From positions 1-55,057 of the forward strand of contig NZ_JAAEJX010000010.1 of NCBI RefSeq assembly GCF_036858155.1: 55,057 nt of DNA, read 5' to 3'. The stretch's first letter is position 1, and each line of letters begins with the position of its first letter. This stretch comes from Liberibacter brunswickensis (lineage in GTDB: Bacteria > Pseudomonadota > Alphaproteobacteria > Rhizobiales > Rhizobiaceae). Shown here in pieces: positions 26,748 through 35,557 of the stretch. The notes below the pieces were generated by a model. The model was not told where the DNA came from and ran no database searches. It saw nothing but the letters and a program-made list of their open reading frames with translations. Both the position numbers and the translations under genes were made by a program.

Positions 26748-27383
26748 ATGTCTATTCGTCGATTAGCAGAAGAAGAATTGCAACCATCTTATTTTTCTTT
26801 TAGTGAGGAAAATATTGTTTGGGCTAATGAAGTTATTAGTAAATATCCTCATTCACGTCGTCAATCCGTAGTTGTTCCGTTGTTGATGCGTGTTCAAGAG
26901 CAAGAAGGATGGATTAGTCGTGCATCGATTGAGGTTGTCGCTAATATGTTGGATATGGCATATATCCGAGTTCTTGAAATTGTAACTTTTTATACGCAAT
27001 TTCAATTGTCTCCAGTAGGAACTCGTGCTCATGTTCAGGTATGTGGTACTACTCCTTGTATGTTGCGAGGATGTGAAGATTTGATTGAAGTTTGTCGCAA
27101 TAAAATTCATCAAAAGCCTTTGTGTAGAAATTCAGATGGAACTCTTTCGTGGGAAGAGGTTGAATGTCAGGGAGCTTGTGTTAATGCCCCGATGGTTATG
27201 ATAGGGAAAGACACTTATGAAGATCTAACTCCAGCACGTTTGGAAGAAATCATTGACGTTTTTTCTGCTGGGCATGGTGATAGTATACGTCCTGGCCCTC
27301 AGATTGACCGAATAAGTTCTTCTCCTGCAGGTGGATTAACTTCACTTTTAGCATATAATAGTAAAAAAGGAGGTGGAAAATAA
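26748..27383 (+). CDS. nuoE: NADH-quinone oxidoreductase subunit E
   Basis: NuoE (24-kDa type) holds the [2Fe-2S] cluster N1a beside the NADH site. Its thioredoxin-like fold shows ligands C99 and C104 (VCGTTPCMLRGC) and C140 and C144 (VECQGACVNAP). The product has 211 residues. Several rhizobial NuoE proteins carry a long C-terminal extension that this one lacks, so it is at the compact end. A 75-bp gap precedes it, with GAAGGG before the ATG, and an unusually long 198-bp gap follows it. Confidence 0.95.
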   Translation: MSIRRLAEEELQPSYFSFSEENIVWANEVISKYPHSRRQSVVVPLLMRVQEQEGWISRASIEVVANMLDMAYIRVLEIVTFYTQFQLSPVGTRAHVQVCGTTPCMLRGCEDLIEVCRNKIHQKPLCRNSDGTLSWEEVECQGACVNAPMVMIGKDTYEDLTPARLEEIIDVFSAGHGDSIRPGPQIDRISSSPAGGLTSLLAYNSKKGGGK

Positions 27384-27581
27384 GTTTGAGTTATCATCTT
27401 GATTCCTTTTCTTTCTTGTAAGATATTCCATTGGTTTTAAGATAAACATCTTTAAAAGTATTTTGATTTATTTATTTTTTTTTTTATATATGTCGCTAAT
27501 AAAATTATATTTGGGAGATGACGATTTTTTTGAAGGTCTAAGAAATAATTCTTTATAAAGAAAATTATAGAAAGTATTAAT

Positions 27582-28856
27582 ATGTTAAAAGATCAAGATC
27601 GTATTTTTACTAACTTATATGGTTTGCAAGGAAAATCTCTTAGTGAATCTATGAGTAGAGGTCATTGGGATAATACTGATAAGATTCTAGAAAAGGGTCG
27701 TGATTGGATTATTAATGAAATAAAATTATCTGGTTTACGTGGGCGTGGTGGAGCTGGTTTTTCTACTGGAATGAAATGGTCTTTCATGCCGAAAGTGTGT
27801 TCTGATCGTCCTCATTATCTCGTAGTGAATGCTGATGAGTCAGAGCCTGGTACTTGTAAAGATCGTGATATAATGAGACATGAACCACATACGTTGATTG
27901 AAGGTTGTGTAATTGCTGCCTTTGCTATAGGTGCTCATTGCGTTTTTATTTATGTTAGGGGAGAATTTATAAGAGAACGTGAATCTCTTCAGGTAGCGGT
28001 AGATGAATGTTATGATCGAGGTATTCTTGGTTTGAATAGTATACTTGGCTATGATGTTAATATTATTGTTCATCATGGTGCTGGAGCTTATATTTGTGGA
28101 GAAGAAACTGCTTTGCTGGAAAGTCTTGAAGGGAAGAAAGGTCAACCTCGTCTTAAGCCTCCTTTCCCTGCGAATATAGGTTTATATGGTTGTCCTACTA
28201 CAGTTAACAATGTTGAATCTATCGCAGTGGTTCCTACTATTTTAAGGCGTGGTGCAAGTTGGTATTCTGGATTTGGTCGAGAAAATAATAGGGGTACTAA
28301 GCTTTTTTGTATTTCTGGACATGTTAATCATCCTTGTACTGTTGAAGAATCTATGTCGATTACTTTTGATGAGTTAATTGAAAAGCATTGTGGTGGTATT
28401 AGAGGTGGATGGGAAAACCTTTTAGCAGTTATTCCAGGTGGTTCTTCTGTTCCCTGTCTTACAGCTGATCAAATGAGAGGTGCTATTATGGATTATGATA
28501 GTTTGAAAGAAATGGGATCGGGATTGGGTACTGCAGCTGTAATAGTTATGGATCGGTCTACAGATATCATTAAGGCTATATGGCGTTTATCTGTTTTTTA
28601 TAAACATGAGAGTTGTGGTCAGTGTACGCCATGCCGTGAAGGTACTGGATGGATGATGCGTGTGATGGAACGAATGGTTAAAGGTATAGCTCAAAAGCGT
28701 GAAATTGATATGCTTTTTGAAGTAAGTAAAAATATAGAAGGGCGTACAATATGTGCTCTTGGTGATGCGGCAGCTTGGCCAATACAAGGGTTAATAAAGA
28801 ATTTTCGACATTTAATTGAAGAGCGTATTGATCATTATAATACGAGTCATTTTTAA
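27582..28856 (+). CDS. nuoF: NADH-quinone oxidoreductase subunit F
   Basis: NuoF (51-kDa type) binds NADH and FMN and the [4Fe-4S] cluster N3, the entry point of electrons into complex I. The 424-residue protein has the glycine-rich GLRGRGGAGFSTGMKW (NADH/FMN site, about residues 48-63) and GAGAYICGEETALLESLEG (about 166-184). The cluster ligands are C345, C348 and C351 (ESCGQCTPCREG) and C391 (TICALGDAAAWP). All are in place. It lies 198 bp after nuoE with no strong ribosome binding site, which is atypical for this tightly packed operon. Confidence 0.97.
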   Translation: MLKDQDRIFTNLYGLQGKSLSESMSRGHWDNTDKILEKGRDWIINEIKLSGLRGRGGAGFSTGMKWSFMPKVCSDRPHYLVVNADESEPGTCKDRDIMRHEPHTLIEGCVIAAFAIGAHCVFIYVRGEFIRERESLQVAVDECYDRGILGLNSILGYDVNIIVHHGAGAYICGEETALLESLEGKKGQPRLKPPFPANIGLYGCPTTVNNVESIAVVPTILRRGASWYSGFGRENNRGTKLFCISGHVNHPCTVEESMSITFDELIEKHCGGIRGGWENLLAVIPGGSSVPCLTADQMRGAIMDYDSLKEMGSGLGTAAVIVMDRSTDIIKAIWRLSVFYKHESCGQCTPCREGTGWMMRVMERMVKGIAQKREIDMLFEVSKNIEGRTICALGDAAAWPIQGLIKNFRHLIEERIDHYNTSHF

Positions 28857-28914
28857 TAATATGAGGTAGAAATATCAAATATTTTTTTAGGGTATTTTTT
28901 GTAACAAGTGGTTT

Positions 28915-31005
28915 ATGCACATGATGATGAAGTTAAAAGTTGATGGTATAGAGATTGAGGTTCCTAGCGATTTCACGCTTCTTCAAGCTTGTGAGTTTGC
29001 TGGTGCTGAAATTCCTCGTTTTTGTTTTCACGAGAGATTATCTATCGCTGGTAATTGTCGTATGTGTTTGGTAGAGGTTAAGGGTATTGCTTCTAAGCCT
29101 CAAGCTTCGTGTGCTATGAATGTTTTTGATTTGCGTGCTGGGCCTAATGGTGAATTGCCTGAGGTCTTTACTAAGACTCCTATGGTTACTAAAGCTCGTG
29201 CTGGTGTAATGGAGTTTCTCTTAATTAATCATCCATTGGATTGCCCTGTATGTGATCAGGGTGGAGAGTGTGATTTACAGGATCAAGCTTTGTTTTTTGG
29301 TTTTGGATATTCTCGTTATAGTGAAGGAAAGAGAGCTGTTGAAGATAAATTCATAGGTCCATTAGTAAAAACGGTTATGAATCGTTGTATACATTGTACT
29401 CGTTGCGTGCGTTTTCTAACTGAAGTTGCGGGGGTTTCAGAGTTAGGTTTAGTAGGAAGAGGTGAAGATGCCGAAATTACTACTTATCTGGAACGTTCTT
29501 TAACATCTGAAATGCAAGGTAACATTATTGATCTTTGTCCTGTTGGTGCTTTGACTTCAAAGCCATTTGCATTTACAGGTCGTTCATGGGAATTTACAAA
29601 GACAGATAGTATAGATGTAATGGACGCTCTTGGTTCTGCAATTAGGATTGATTCTCGTGGTTGTGAGATTATGAGAATTCTTCCTCGTGTAAATGAATCT
29701 ATTAATGAAGAATGGATATCAGATAAAACTCGTTTTATTTGGGATGGTCTTAAAGTGCAGCGTTTAGATTGTCCTTATGTACGTATCAATGGGATTTTGA
29801 AGCCTGTCAATTGGGATTATGCTTTGAATGCAATTAAATCATCAGTTTTGTCTTCTGGTGTGAAAGTTGGAGCTTTTATAGGAGATTTTTCTTCTGTGGA
29901 AGAGATATATGCGCTTAAGTTGTTGATGCAGTCTTTAGGATCTGATATTTTCGATTGCCGACAAAATGGTGGGTATATTGATCCTTCATATGGTCGTTCA
30001 AGTTATATTTTTAATCAAACTATTCAAGGTATAGATGAAGCGGATGCTATATTGATTATTGGTTCTAATCCTCGTTTAGAGGCAGCTGTTTTGAATGCAC
30101 GTATTCGTAAACGTTGGCAGCGTGGTGATTGTCCTATTGCCGTTATTGGAGATGTTGGAGAATTGCTATACAAGTATCAGCATATAGGTGTCGGTAGCAA
30201 AGATTTATCTGAACTTATTGAGGGAAAACATTCTTTTTTAAATAAACTAAAAGAAGTTTCTCATCCTTTGGTTATAGTGGGTCAAGGAGCTATTAATAGT
30301 TCGGATAGCCTTGAAGTAATGGCTAATGTTGCGAAATTAGTTATTGATATTGGAGGAATCAGTGATTCATGGAATGGTTTAGCGGTTTTGCATACAGTTG
30401 CTTCGCGTGTTGGTGCTTTAGATTTAGGTTTTGTACCTGCTGATGATAGTGTAAATGCAACTAATATTTTAGACAAAACTGATGTTGTGTTTTTATTGGG
30501 AGCTGATGAATTAGATTATTCTAATAAGAAATCTTTTACTATATACATAGGTTCTCATGGTGATAAAGGAGCTCAATCAGCTGATGTTATATTGCCTGGA
30601 GCTGCATATACAGAAAAATCAGGTTTATGGGTTAACACTGAGGGAAGAGTACAAATGGGATTACGTGCTATTTTCCCTCCAGGTGATGCAAGAGAAGATT
30701 GGTCAATTATTTGTGCTATTGCCGATGAATTAAAATGTAGTTTGCCTTTTAATTCTTTATCTCAATTGCGATCTCATTTATATTCTCATTATCCGCACTT
30801 TATGCAATTAGATACAATACTGCCTTCTCCTGTAGATGGTATTTATTCTTTGGCTAAAAAAGTGGGAAAAATGCAGAAAAGAAAGTTTGTTTCAACCATA
30901 GATAATTTTTATTTAGCAAATTCTATAGCAAGAGCATCAGCAACTATGGCTAAATGTTCTCTTGCTGTACAAAATTGTGAAAAAGGAATTTTTGATGTTT
31001 CATAG
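28915..31005 (+). CDS. nuoG: NADH-quinone oxidoreductase subunit G
   Basis: NuoG (75-kDa type) is the large Fe-S subunit that carries electrons from NuoF towards NuoI. The 696-residue protein has a ferredoxin-like N-terminus with [2Fe-2S] ligands C37, C48, C51 and C66. The His-Cys3 cluster follows at H106, C110, C113 and C119 (HPLDCPVCDQGGEC). A further [4Fe-4S] site is at C158, C161, C164 and C208 (CIHCTRC...DLCP). The rest is a molybdopterin-oxidoreductase-like domain without cofactor motifs. Several ATGs (28915, 28921, 28924, 28927) cluster at the start, so the exact N-terminus may be up to four residues shorter. Confidence 0.97.
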   Translation: MHMMMKLKVDGIEIEVPSDFTLLQACEFAGAEIPRFCFHERLSIAGNCRMCLVEVKGIASKPQASCAMNVFDLRAGPNGELPEVFTKTPMVTKARAGVMEFLLINHPLDCPVCDQGGECDLQDQALFFGFGYSRYSEGKRAVEDKFIGPLVKTVMNRCIHCTRCVRFLTEVAGVSELGLVGRGEDAEITTYLERSLTSEMQGNIIDLCPVGALTSKPFAFTGRSWEFTKTDSIDVMDALGSAIRIDSRGCEIMRILPRVNESINEEWISDKTRFIWDGLKVQRLDCPYVRINGILKPVNWDYALNAIKSSVLSSGVKVGAFIGDFSSVEEIYALKLLMQSLGSDIFDCRQNGGYIDPSYGRSSYIFNQTIQGIDEADAILIIGSNPRLEAAVLNARIRKRWQRGDCPIAVIGDVGELLYKYQHIGVGSKDLSELIEGKHSFLNKLKEVSHPLVIVGQGAINSSDSLEVMANVAKLVIDIGGISDSWNGLAVLHTVASRVGALDLGFVPADDSVNATNILDKTDVVFLLGADELDYSNKKSFTIYIGSHGDKGAQSADVILPGAAYTEKSGLWVNTEGRVQMGLRAIFPPGDAREDWSIICAIADELKCSLPFNSLSQLRSHLYSHYPHFMQLDTILPSPVDGIYSLAKKVGKMQKRKFVSTIDNFYLANSIARASATMAKCSLAVQNCEKGIFDVS

Positions 31006-31016
31006 GGATTAGAATA

Positions 31017-32054
31017 ATGTCTTCCTTCTTAGAAGATTTTTTTATACCTTTATTTTTTATGGTCATTAAATCAATCTTTTTTTTGATTGGCCTTTTGATA
31101 TTTATTGCATACATTTTGCTTATGGATCGTAAGGTTTGGGCGGCAGTACAGCTGCGTCGTGGTCCTAATGTAGTAGGTCCTTGGGGAATGTTGCAATCTT
31201 TTGCTGATTTTTTGAAGTTTTTGTTGAAAGAGCCAATTGTTCCCAATAAATCTAATAAGGTTTTATTTCTTTTAGCACCAGTTATTTCTGCTATTTTATC
31301 TTTATCTGCGTGGGCTGTTATGCCTATTTCAGAGGGTTGGGTTATTGCAGATATTAATGTTGGTATACTCTATATTCTAGCTATTTCTTCTCTTGAGGTT
31401 TATGGTATCATTATAGGGGGATGGTCTTCAAATTCTAAATATGCATTTCTTGGTTCGTTGCGTTCTGCAGCGCAAATGATTTCATATGAACTGTCTATTG
31501 GTTTGGTTATAGTAACAGTTTTATTATGTGCTGGTTCACTAAATCTTACTGATATTGTTCACTCTCAAAGGAGTGGTATAGGTACTTTTTTCGGTTTTCC
31601 GCCTTCAATACTTGATTGGTATTGGTTAGCACTTTTCCCAATGTTTATTGTGTTTTTTATCTCTCTGCTTGCTGAAACTAATCGTCCTCCTTTCGATTTG
31701 CCTGAGGCGGAATCAGAGTTAGTCGCTGGTTATATGGTGGAATATAGTTCTACTCCTTATTTGTTATTTATGCTTGCAGAATATTCAACTATTATTCTGA
31801 TGTGCACTTTGACAAGTATTTTGTTTTTAGGAGGATGGTTGCCTATTATCGATATTCCGTTTTTTAGATATATTCCTGGTTTTTTTTGGCTTCTTTTTAA
31901 AACTTTAGGATTATTTTTTATGGTTGCAATGGTAAAAGCTTTTGTGCCACGATATCGTTATGATCAATTAATGCGATTAGGATGGAAGGTTTTTCTGCCT
32001 TTATCGCTTTTAATGGTTTTGATTGTTTCTTTCTTCCTCAAGATTGTGATCTAA
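31017..32054 (+). CDS. nuoH: NADH-quinone oxidoreductase subunit H
   Basis: NuoH is the ND1-type membrane subunit that lines the quinone entry tunnel. The 345-residue protein has about eight or nine transmembrane helices. Its conserved matrix-side loops are present: DRKVWAAVQLRRGPNVVGPWG, SAAQMISYELSIG, AETNRPPFDLPEAESELVAGY (in two parts around residues 218-238), and VRATFPRYRYDQLM-like FVPRYRYDQLMRLGWK. It follows nuoG after 11 bp. Confidence 0.97.
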   Translation: MSSFLEDFFIPLFFMVIKSIFFLIGLLIFIAYILLMDRKVWAAVQLRRGPNVVGPWGMLQSFADFLKFLLKEPIVPNKSNKVLFLLAPVISAILSLSAWAVMPISEGWVIADINVGILYILAISSLEVYGIIIGGWSSNSKYAFLGSLRSAAQMISYELSIGLVIVTVLLCAGSLNLTDIVHSQRSGIGTFFGFPPSILDWYWLALFPMFIVFFISLLAETNRPPFDLPEAESELVAGYMVEYSSTPYLLFMLAEYSTIILMCTLTSILFLGGWLPIIDIPFFRYIPGFFWLLFKTLGLFFMVAMVKAFVPRYRYDQLMRLGWKVFLPLSLLMVLIVSFFLKIVI

Positions 32055-32072
32055 TAAGATAAAGGGATTAAA

Positions 32073-32564
32073 ATGAGGAATTTGCGGTTTGATATGAGTT
32101 TTCTTTTTCTAAAAGAGTTTATTGTAGCTTTTTTTCTTTGTATTAGATATTTTTTCAAAGCTAAAGCTACGATTAATTATCCTTTCGAGAAAAGTCCGAC
32201 AAGCTCTCGTTTTAGAGGAGAGCATGCTCTTCGTCGTTATCCAAATGGAGAAGAAAGGTGTATAGCATGTAAATTATGTGAAGCTGTTTGTCCTGCTCAA
32301 GCTATTTCAATAGAATCAGGTCCTCGTCGGAGTGATGGTACGCGTAGAACCGTACGTTATGATATAGATATGATCAAGTGTATTTATTGTGGTTTGTGTC
32401 AAGAGGCTTGTCCAGTTGATGCTATCGTTGAAGGTCCTAATTTTGAATTTGCAACAGAAACTCGTAAAGAACTTTATTATGATAAGGATCGGCTTCTTGA
32501 TAATGGAGATAGATGGGAAAGTGAAATTGTTCGCAACATAATTATTGATTCTCCTTATCGATAG
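32073..32564 (+). CDS. nuoI: NADH-quinone oxidoreductase subunit I
   Basis: NuoI (TYKY type) carries clusters N6a and N6b that pass electrons to NuoB. Two ferredoxin motifs are complete: C63, C66, C69, C73 (CIACKLCEAVCP) and C103, C106, C109, C113 (CIYCGLCQEACP). The 163-residue length and the flanking segments (NYPFEKSPTSSRFRGEHALR and EGPNFEFATETRKELYYDK) match rhizobial NuoI almost throughout. It lies 18 bp after nuoH, with AAAGGGA before the ATG. Confidence 0.98.
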   Translation: MRNLRFDMSFLFLKEFIVAFFLCIRYFFKAKATINYPFEKSPTSSRFRGEHALRRYPNGEERCIACKLCEAVCPAQAISIESGPRRSDGTRRTVRYDIDMIKCIYCGLCQEACPVDAIVEGPNFEFATETRKELYYDKDRLLDNGDRWESEIVRNIIIDSPYR

Positions 32565-32639
32565 TATTGAATTATGATATTTTTGTGATGTTGAAATAAT
32601 TGTTTTTTGTTCGAGAGTTTTGTGAGGAATTACGGGGAA

Positions 32640-33239
32640 ATGGTTATACAGTCTTTGTTTTTTTATTTTTTTTCCTTTGTAGCTATTGTTTCTGCTCTTT
32701 TAGTTGTTATAGCGCGTAATCCAGTACATTCAGTTTTTTCCTTGATTGTTGTTTTTGTTAATTCCGCAGGTCTTTTCCTCCTTTTAGGTGCGGAATTTAT
32801 AGCTATGATTATTATTATCGTATATGTAGGTGCTGTAATTGTTTTCTTTCTTTTTATCATTATGATGCTTGATATTGATTTTTCAGAATCAGGACCAAGA
32901 AGAAAACGTGGATTTTTAGGATCTTTTTTTATAGGAATTTTAGCTGCTGAAATGATTATATGTGCTAGTAATTTTTTGGTTTTTGGAGCTGAAGATGAGG
33001 TTTCTAGATTGGTTTTTACGGGTAATAACGTAGAGAATATTGGAAAATTTTTGTATACGAAGTGTGCTTATCCTTTAGAAATATCTGGATTTATTTTATT
33101 GTTATCTATGATTGGTGTTATCATGATTATGTTGCACTCTCGTAAAGGTATTAAAAGGCAGAATGTTTCTAACCAGTTAAAGAGTAATCCTGATAGTTCT
33201 ATCGTAATGGTAAAAGTAAAATCAGGAAAAGGAATTTAA
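32640..33239 (+). CDS. nuoJ: NADH-quinone oxidoreductase subunit J
   Basis: NuoJ (ND6 type) is a five-helix membrane subunit of complex I. I start it at the ATG at 32640 (199 residues), preceded by GAGGAA. A TTG at 32607 would add 11 polar residues not seen in the family, whose members begin close to the first helix (here MVIQSLFFYFFSFVAIVSA). The conserved helix with NSAGLFLLLGAEFIAMIIIIVYVGAV, containing the pi-bulge region, is intact. It ends one base before the nuoK ATG. Confidence 0.94.
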   Translation: MVIQSLFFYFFSFVAIVSALLVVIARNPVHSVFSLIVVFVNSAGLFLLLGAEFIAMIIIIVYVGAVIVFFLFIIMMLDIDFSESGPRRKRGFLGSFFIGILAAEMIICASNFLVFGAEDEVSRLVFTGNNVENIGKFLYTKCAYPLEISGFILLLSMIGVIMIMLHSRKGIKRQNVSNQLKSNPDSSIVMVKVKSGKGI

Positions 33240-33240
33240 A

Positions 33241-33549
33241 ATGAATATAGGTCTTTCTCATTATCTTATTGTCTCAGCTATTATATTTAATATTGGTGTT
33301 TCTGGAGTTTTTTTTAATCGTAAAAGTGTTATCACTATACTGATGTCGATAGAGTTGATGCTTTTAGCAGTTACTTTAAATATGATTTCTTTTTCTGCAT
33401 ATATGCATGATATCGTTGGTCAAGTATTTTCTTTATTTATTTTGTTAGTTGCTGCTGCCGAAACGTCTATAGGTCTAGCTATTTTGGTTGTTTTTTATAG
33501 GAATCGTGGCTCAATATCAGTTGATAATTTTAATAGATTGAAAGGTTGA
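33241..33549 (+). CDS. nuoK: NADH-quinone oxidoreductase subunit K
   Basis: NuoK (ND4L type) is a three-helix membrane subunit in the proton path between NuoH and the antiporter-like subunits. The 102-residue product has the essential glutamates in SIELMLLAVTLN (helix 2) and AAAETSIGLAILV (helix 3). The length is exactly that of other rhizobial NuoK proteins. The ribosome binding site AAAGGAA lies inside the end of nuoJ. Confidence 0.97.
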   Translation: MNIGLSHYLIVSAIIFNIGVSGVFFNRKSVITILMSIELMLLAVTLNMISFSAYMHDIVGQVFSLFILLVAAAETSIGLAILVVFYRNRGSISVDNFNRLKG

Positions 33550-33559
33550 ATTTATAGCT

Positions 33560-35557
33560 ATGATCTATGAAGTTATAATTTTTCTTCCTCTCATAGGGGC
33601 TGTTTTTTCTGGTTTTTTTGGTCGATTTATGAAAGAAGAGACTTCTGAGATTCTGGCCTCTATATTAATGGTAGTAACTGCCTTTTTATCTTGGTTTATT
33701 TTTTATAAAGTAGCTTTTGGACATGATGTTCAAGTAATAAAACAAGAAGTATTTCCTTGGATTAAATCTAGTGGTCTTAGTATATCTTGGGGTTTGAGAA
33801 TCGATACTCTTTCTTCTGTTATGTTCGTGGTAATTAATTCTATTTCTGCAGTTGTTCACGTATATTCCATAGGTTATATGCATAATGATCCATGTCGCCG
33901 ACGTTTTTTTTCTTATTTATCTCTTTTTACCTTTGCAATGCTTGTATTGGTTTCTTCGGATAATTTTTTACAAATGTTTTTTGGTTGGGAAGGAGTCGGG
34001 CTAGCTTCATATTTGCTTATTGGTTTTTGGTCTTTTAAGGAATCAGCGCTTAAAGCTTCAATGAAGGCTTTTGTTGTAAATAGAATAGGTGATTTAGGGC
34101 TTATTCTTGCAATTTCTTCTATAATTTACCTTTTTTCTTCTGTTGATTTTGATTTTGTATTTCAAAGTGCTTCTAACTACTGGAAAATTGGAAATAATAT
34201 TAACGCAGATATAGCAAACACGCATAGAAATCTTTCTTTGTTCGGAATGTACATAAATCCGCATGAATCTATTAATATTATTTGTTTTTTGTTGTTTTTA
34301 GGAGCTATGGGAAAGTCTGCTCAATTTTTATTGCATGTATGGCTTCCTGACGCTATGGAAGGTCCAACTCCTGTTTCTGCCCTAATTCACGCAGCTACGA
34401 TGGTAACATCGGGAGTTTTTTTGGTAGCTAGGATGTCTCCTCTTTTTGAGCTTTCTCCTTTTGTGTTAGATTTCATGGTTATTATAGGATCTATTACTGC
34501 TTTTTTTGCTGCAACAATTGGTCTTGTTCAACATGATATCAAACGTGTAATTGCCTATTCTACCTGTTCCCAGTTAGGTTATATGTTCGTTTCTTTGGGA
34601 TGTGGAGCTTATGGTGCTTCTATCTTCCATCTTTTTACACATGCATTTTTTAAGGCGCTTCTTTTCCTTGGTGCTGGTTCTGTTATACATGCGGTTTCTG
34701 GAGAACAGGATATGCGTCGTATGGGAGGATTATATAAGCATTTACCTAAAACGTGTTTGATGATGATTGTTGGTACCTTAGCGTTGACAGGTTTTGGTAT
34801 TCCAAAAACAAGTATTGGTCTCTCTGGTTTTTTTTCTAAAGATATGATTTTAGCAATATCGTATACTTCTTCTAATTTTCTATTTGTTTTTTACATTCTT
34901 TTGTTTACAGCTTTTTTAACCAGTTTTTATTCGTGGAGATTAATATTTTTGACTTTTTTTGGTGATATGAGATTGGATAGTAAAATATCTCATAAGATTC
35001 ATGATTCTCCTTTGGTAATGCAGATTCCGCTTTTTATTTTAGCAATTGGTTCTATATTCTTCGGTTTTGTTTTCCATGATTTTTTTTTTGGCAGTGAATA
35101 TTCTTCTTTTTGGAAAGGGGCACTTTTCTCTAATTCTTATAATAGTATTATTAATGGATTGCATGAAATACCGATATGGGCGGAGTATTCTTCTTTTATA
35201 GCTTTTTTTATTGGTTTCATAAGTTCTTTTTTAATGTATATTGTTTGCCCGTATTTTTCAAAATACCTTTCGGAAAAGTTTTCTTTCCTATATTACTTTA
35301 TTAAAAATGCTTGGTATTTTGACCGAATTTATGATTTCTTATTTGTGCGTCCTACAATTCTTTTATCGAAAGTACTATGGAAATTTATTGATTTATCAAT
35401 AGATAAATATGGTCCTAACGGTATTGCATCTTTCGTGCGCTATTGTTCTTATTGTTCAAGTCGTTTGCAAACAGGATATTTAGATCATTATGCGTTTGCT
35501 ATTTTAGCAGGAGTTTCCATATTAATAATTGCAATGCTATTGAAGGGAAATATTTAA
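33560..35557 (+). CDS. nuoL: NADH-quinone oxidoreductase subunit L
   Basis: NuoL (ND5 type) is the distal antiporter-like proton pump with the long lateral helix. The 665-residue protein has about 16 hydrophobic helices. FFGWEGVGLASYLLIGFW holds the key TM5 glutamate, HVWLPDAMEGPTPVSALIHAATMVTSGV is typical, and AAHITFHAFFKALLFLGAGS-like FTHAFFKALLFLGAGS follows. The length is normal. The stop overlaps the nuoM start by one base (TAATG). Confidence 0.97.
   Translation: MIYEVIIFLPLIGAVFSGFFGRFMKEETSEILASILMVVTAFLSWFIFYKVAFGHDVQVIKQEVFPWIKSSGLSISWGLRIDTLSSVMFVVINSISAVVHVYSIGYMHNDPCRRRFFSYLSLFTFAMLVLVSSDNFLQMFFGWEGVGLASYLLIGFWSFKESALKASMKAFVVNRIGDLGLILAISSIIYLFSSVDFDFVFQSASNYWKIGNNINADIANTHRNLSLFGMYINPHESINIICFLLFLGAMGKSAQFLLHVWLPDAMEGPTPVSALIHAATMVTSGVFLVARMSPLFELSPFVLDFMVIIGSITAFFAATIGLVQHDIKRVIAYSTCSQLGYMFVSLGCGAYGASIFHLFTHAFFKALLFLGAGSVIHAVSGEQDMRRMGGLYKHLPKTCLMMIVGTLALTGFGIPKTSIGLSGFFSKDMILAISYTSSNFLFVFYILLFTAFLTSFYSWRLIFLTFFGDMRLDSKISHKIHDSPLVMQIPLFILAIGSIFFGFVFHDFFFGSEYSSFWKGALFSNSYNSIINGLHEIPIWAEYSSFIAFFIGFISSFLMYIVCPYFSKYLSEKFSFLYYFIKNAWYFDRIYDFLFVRPTILLSKVLWKFIDLSIDKYGPNGIASFVRYCSYCSSRLQTGYLDHYAFAILAGVSILIIAMLLKGNI

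Noticed and set aside
35443..35556. Extended N-terminus of nuoM
   Set aside because: It overlaps nuoL out of frame; the ATG at 35557 with GAAGGGAAA upstream and the usual NuoM N-terminus decide the start.
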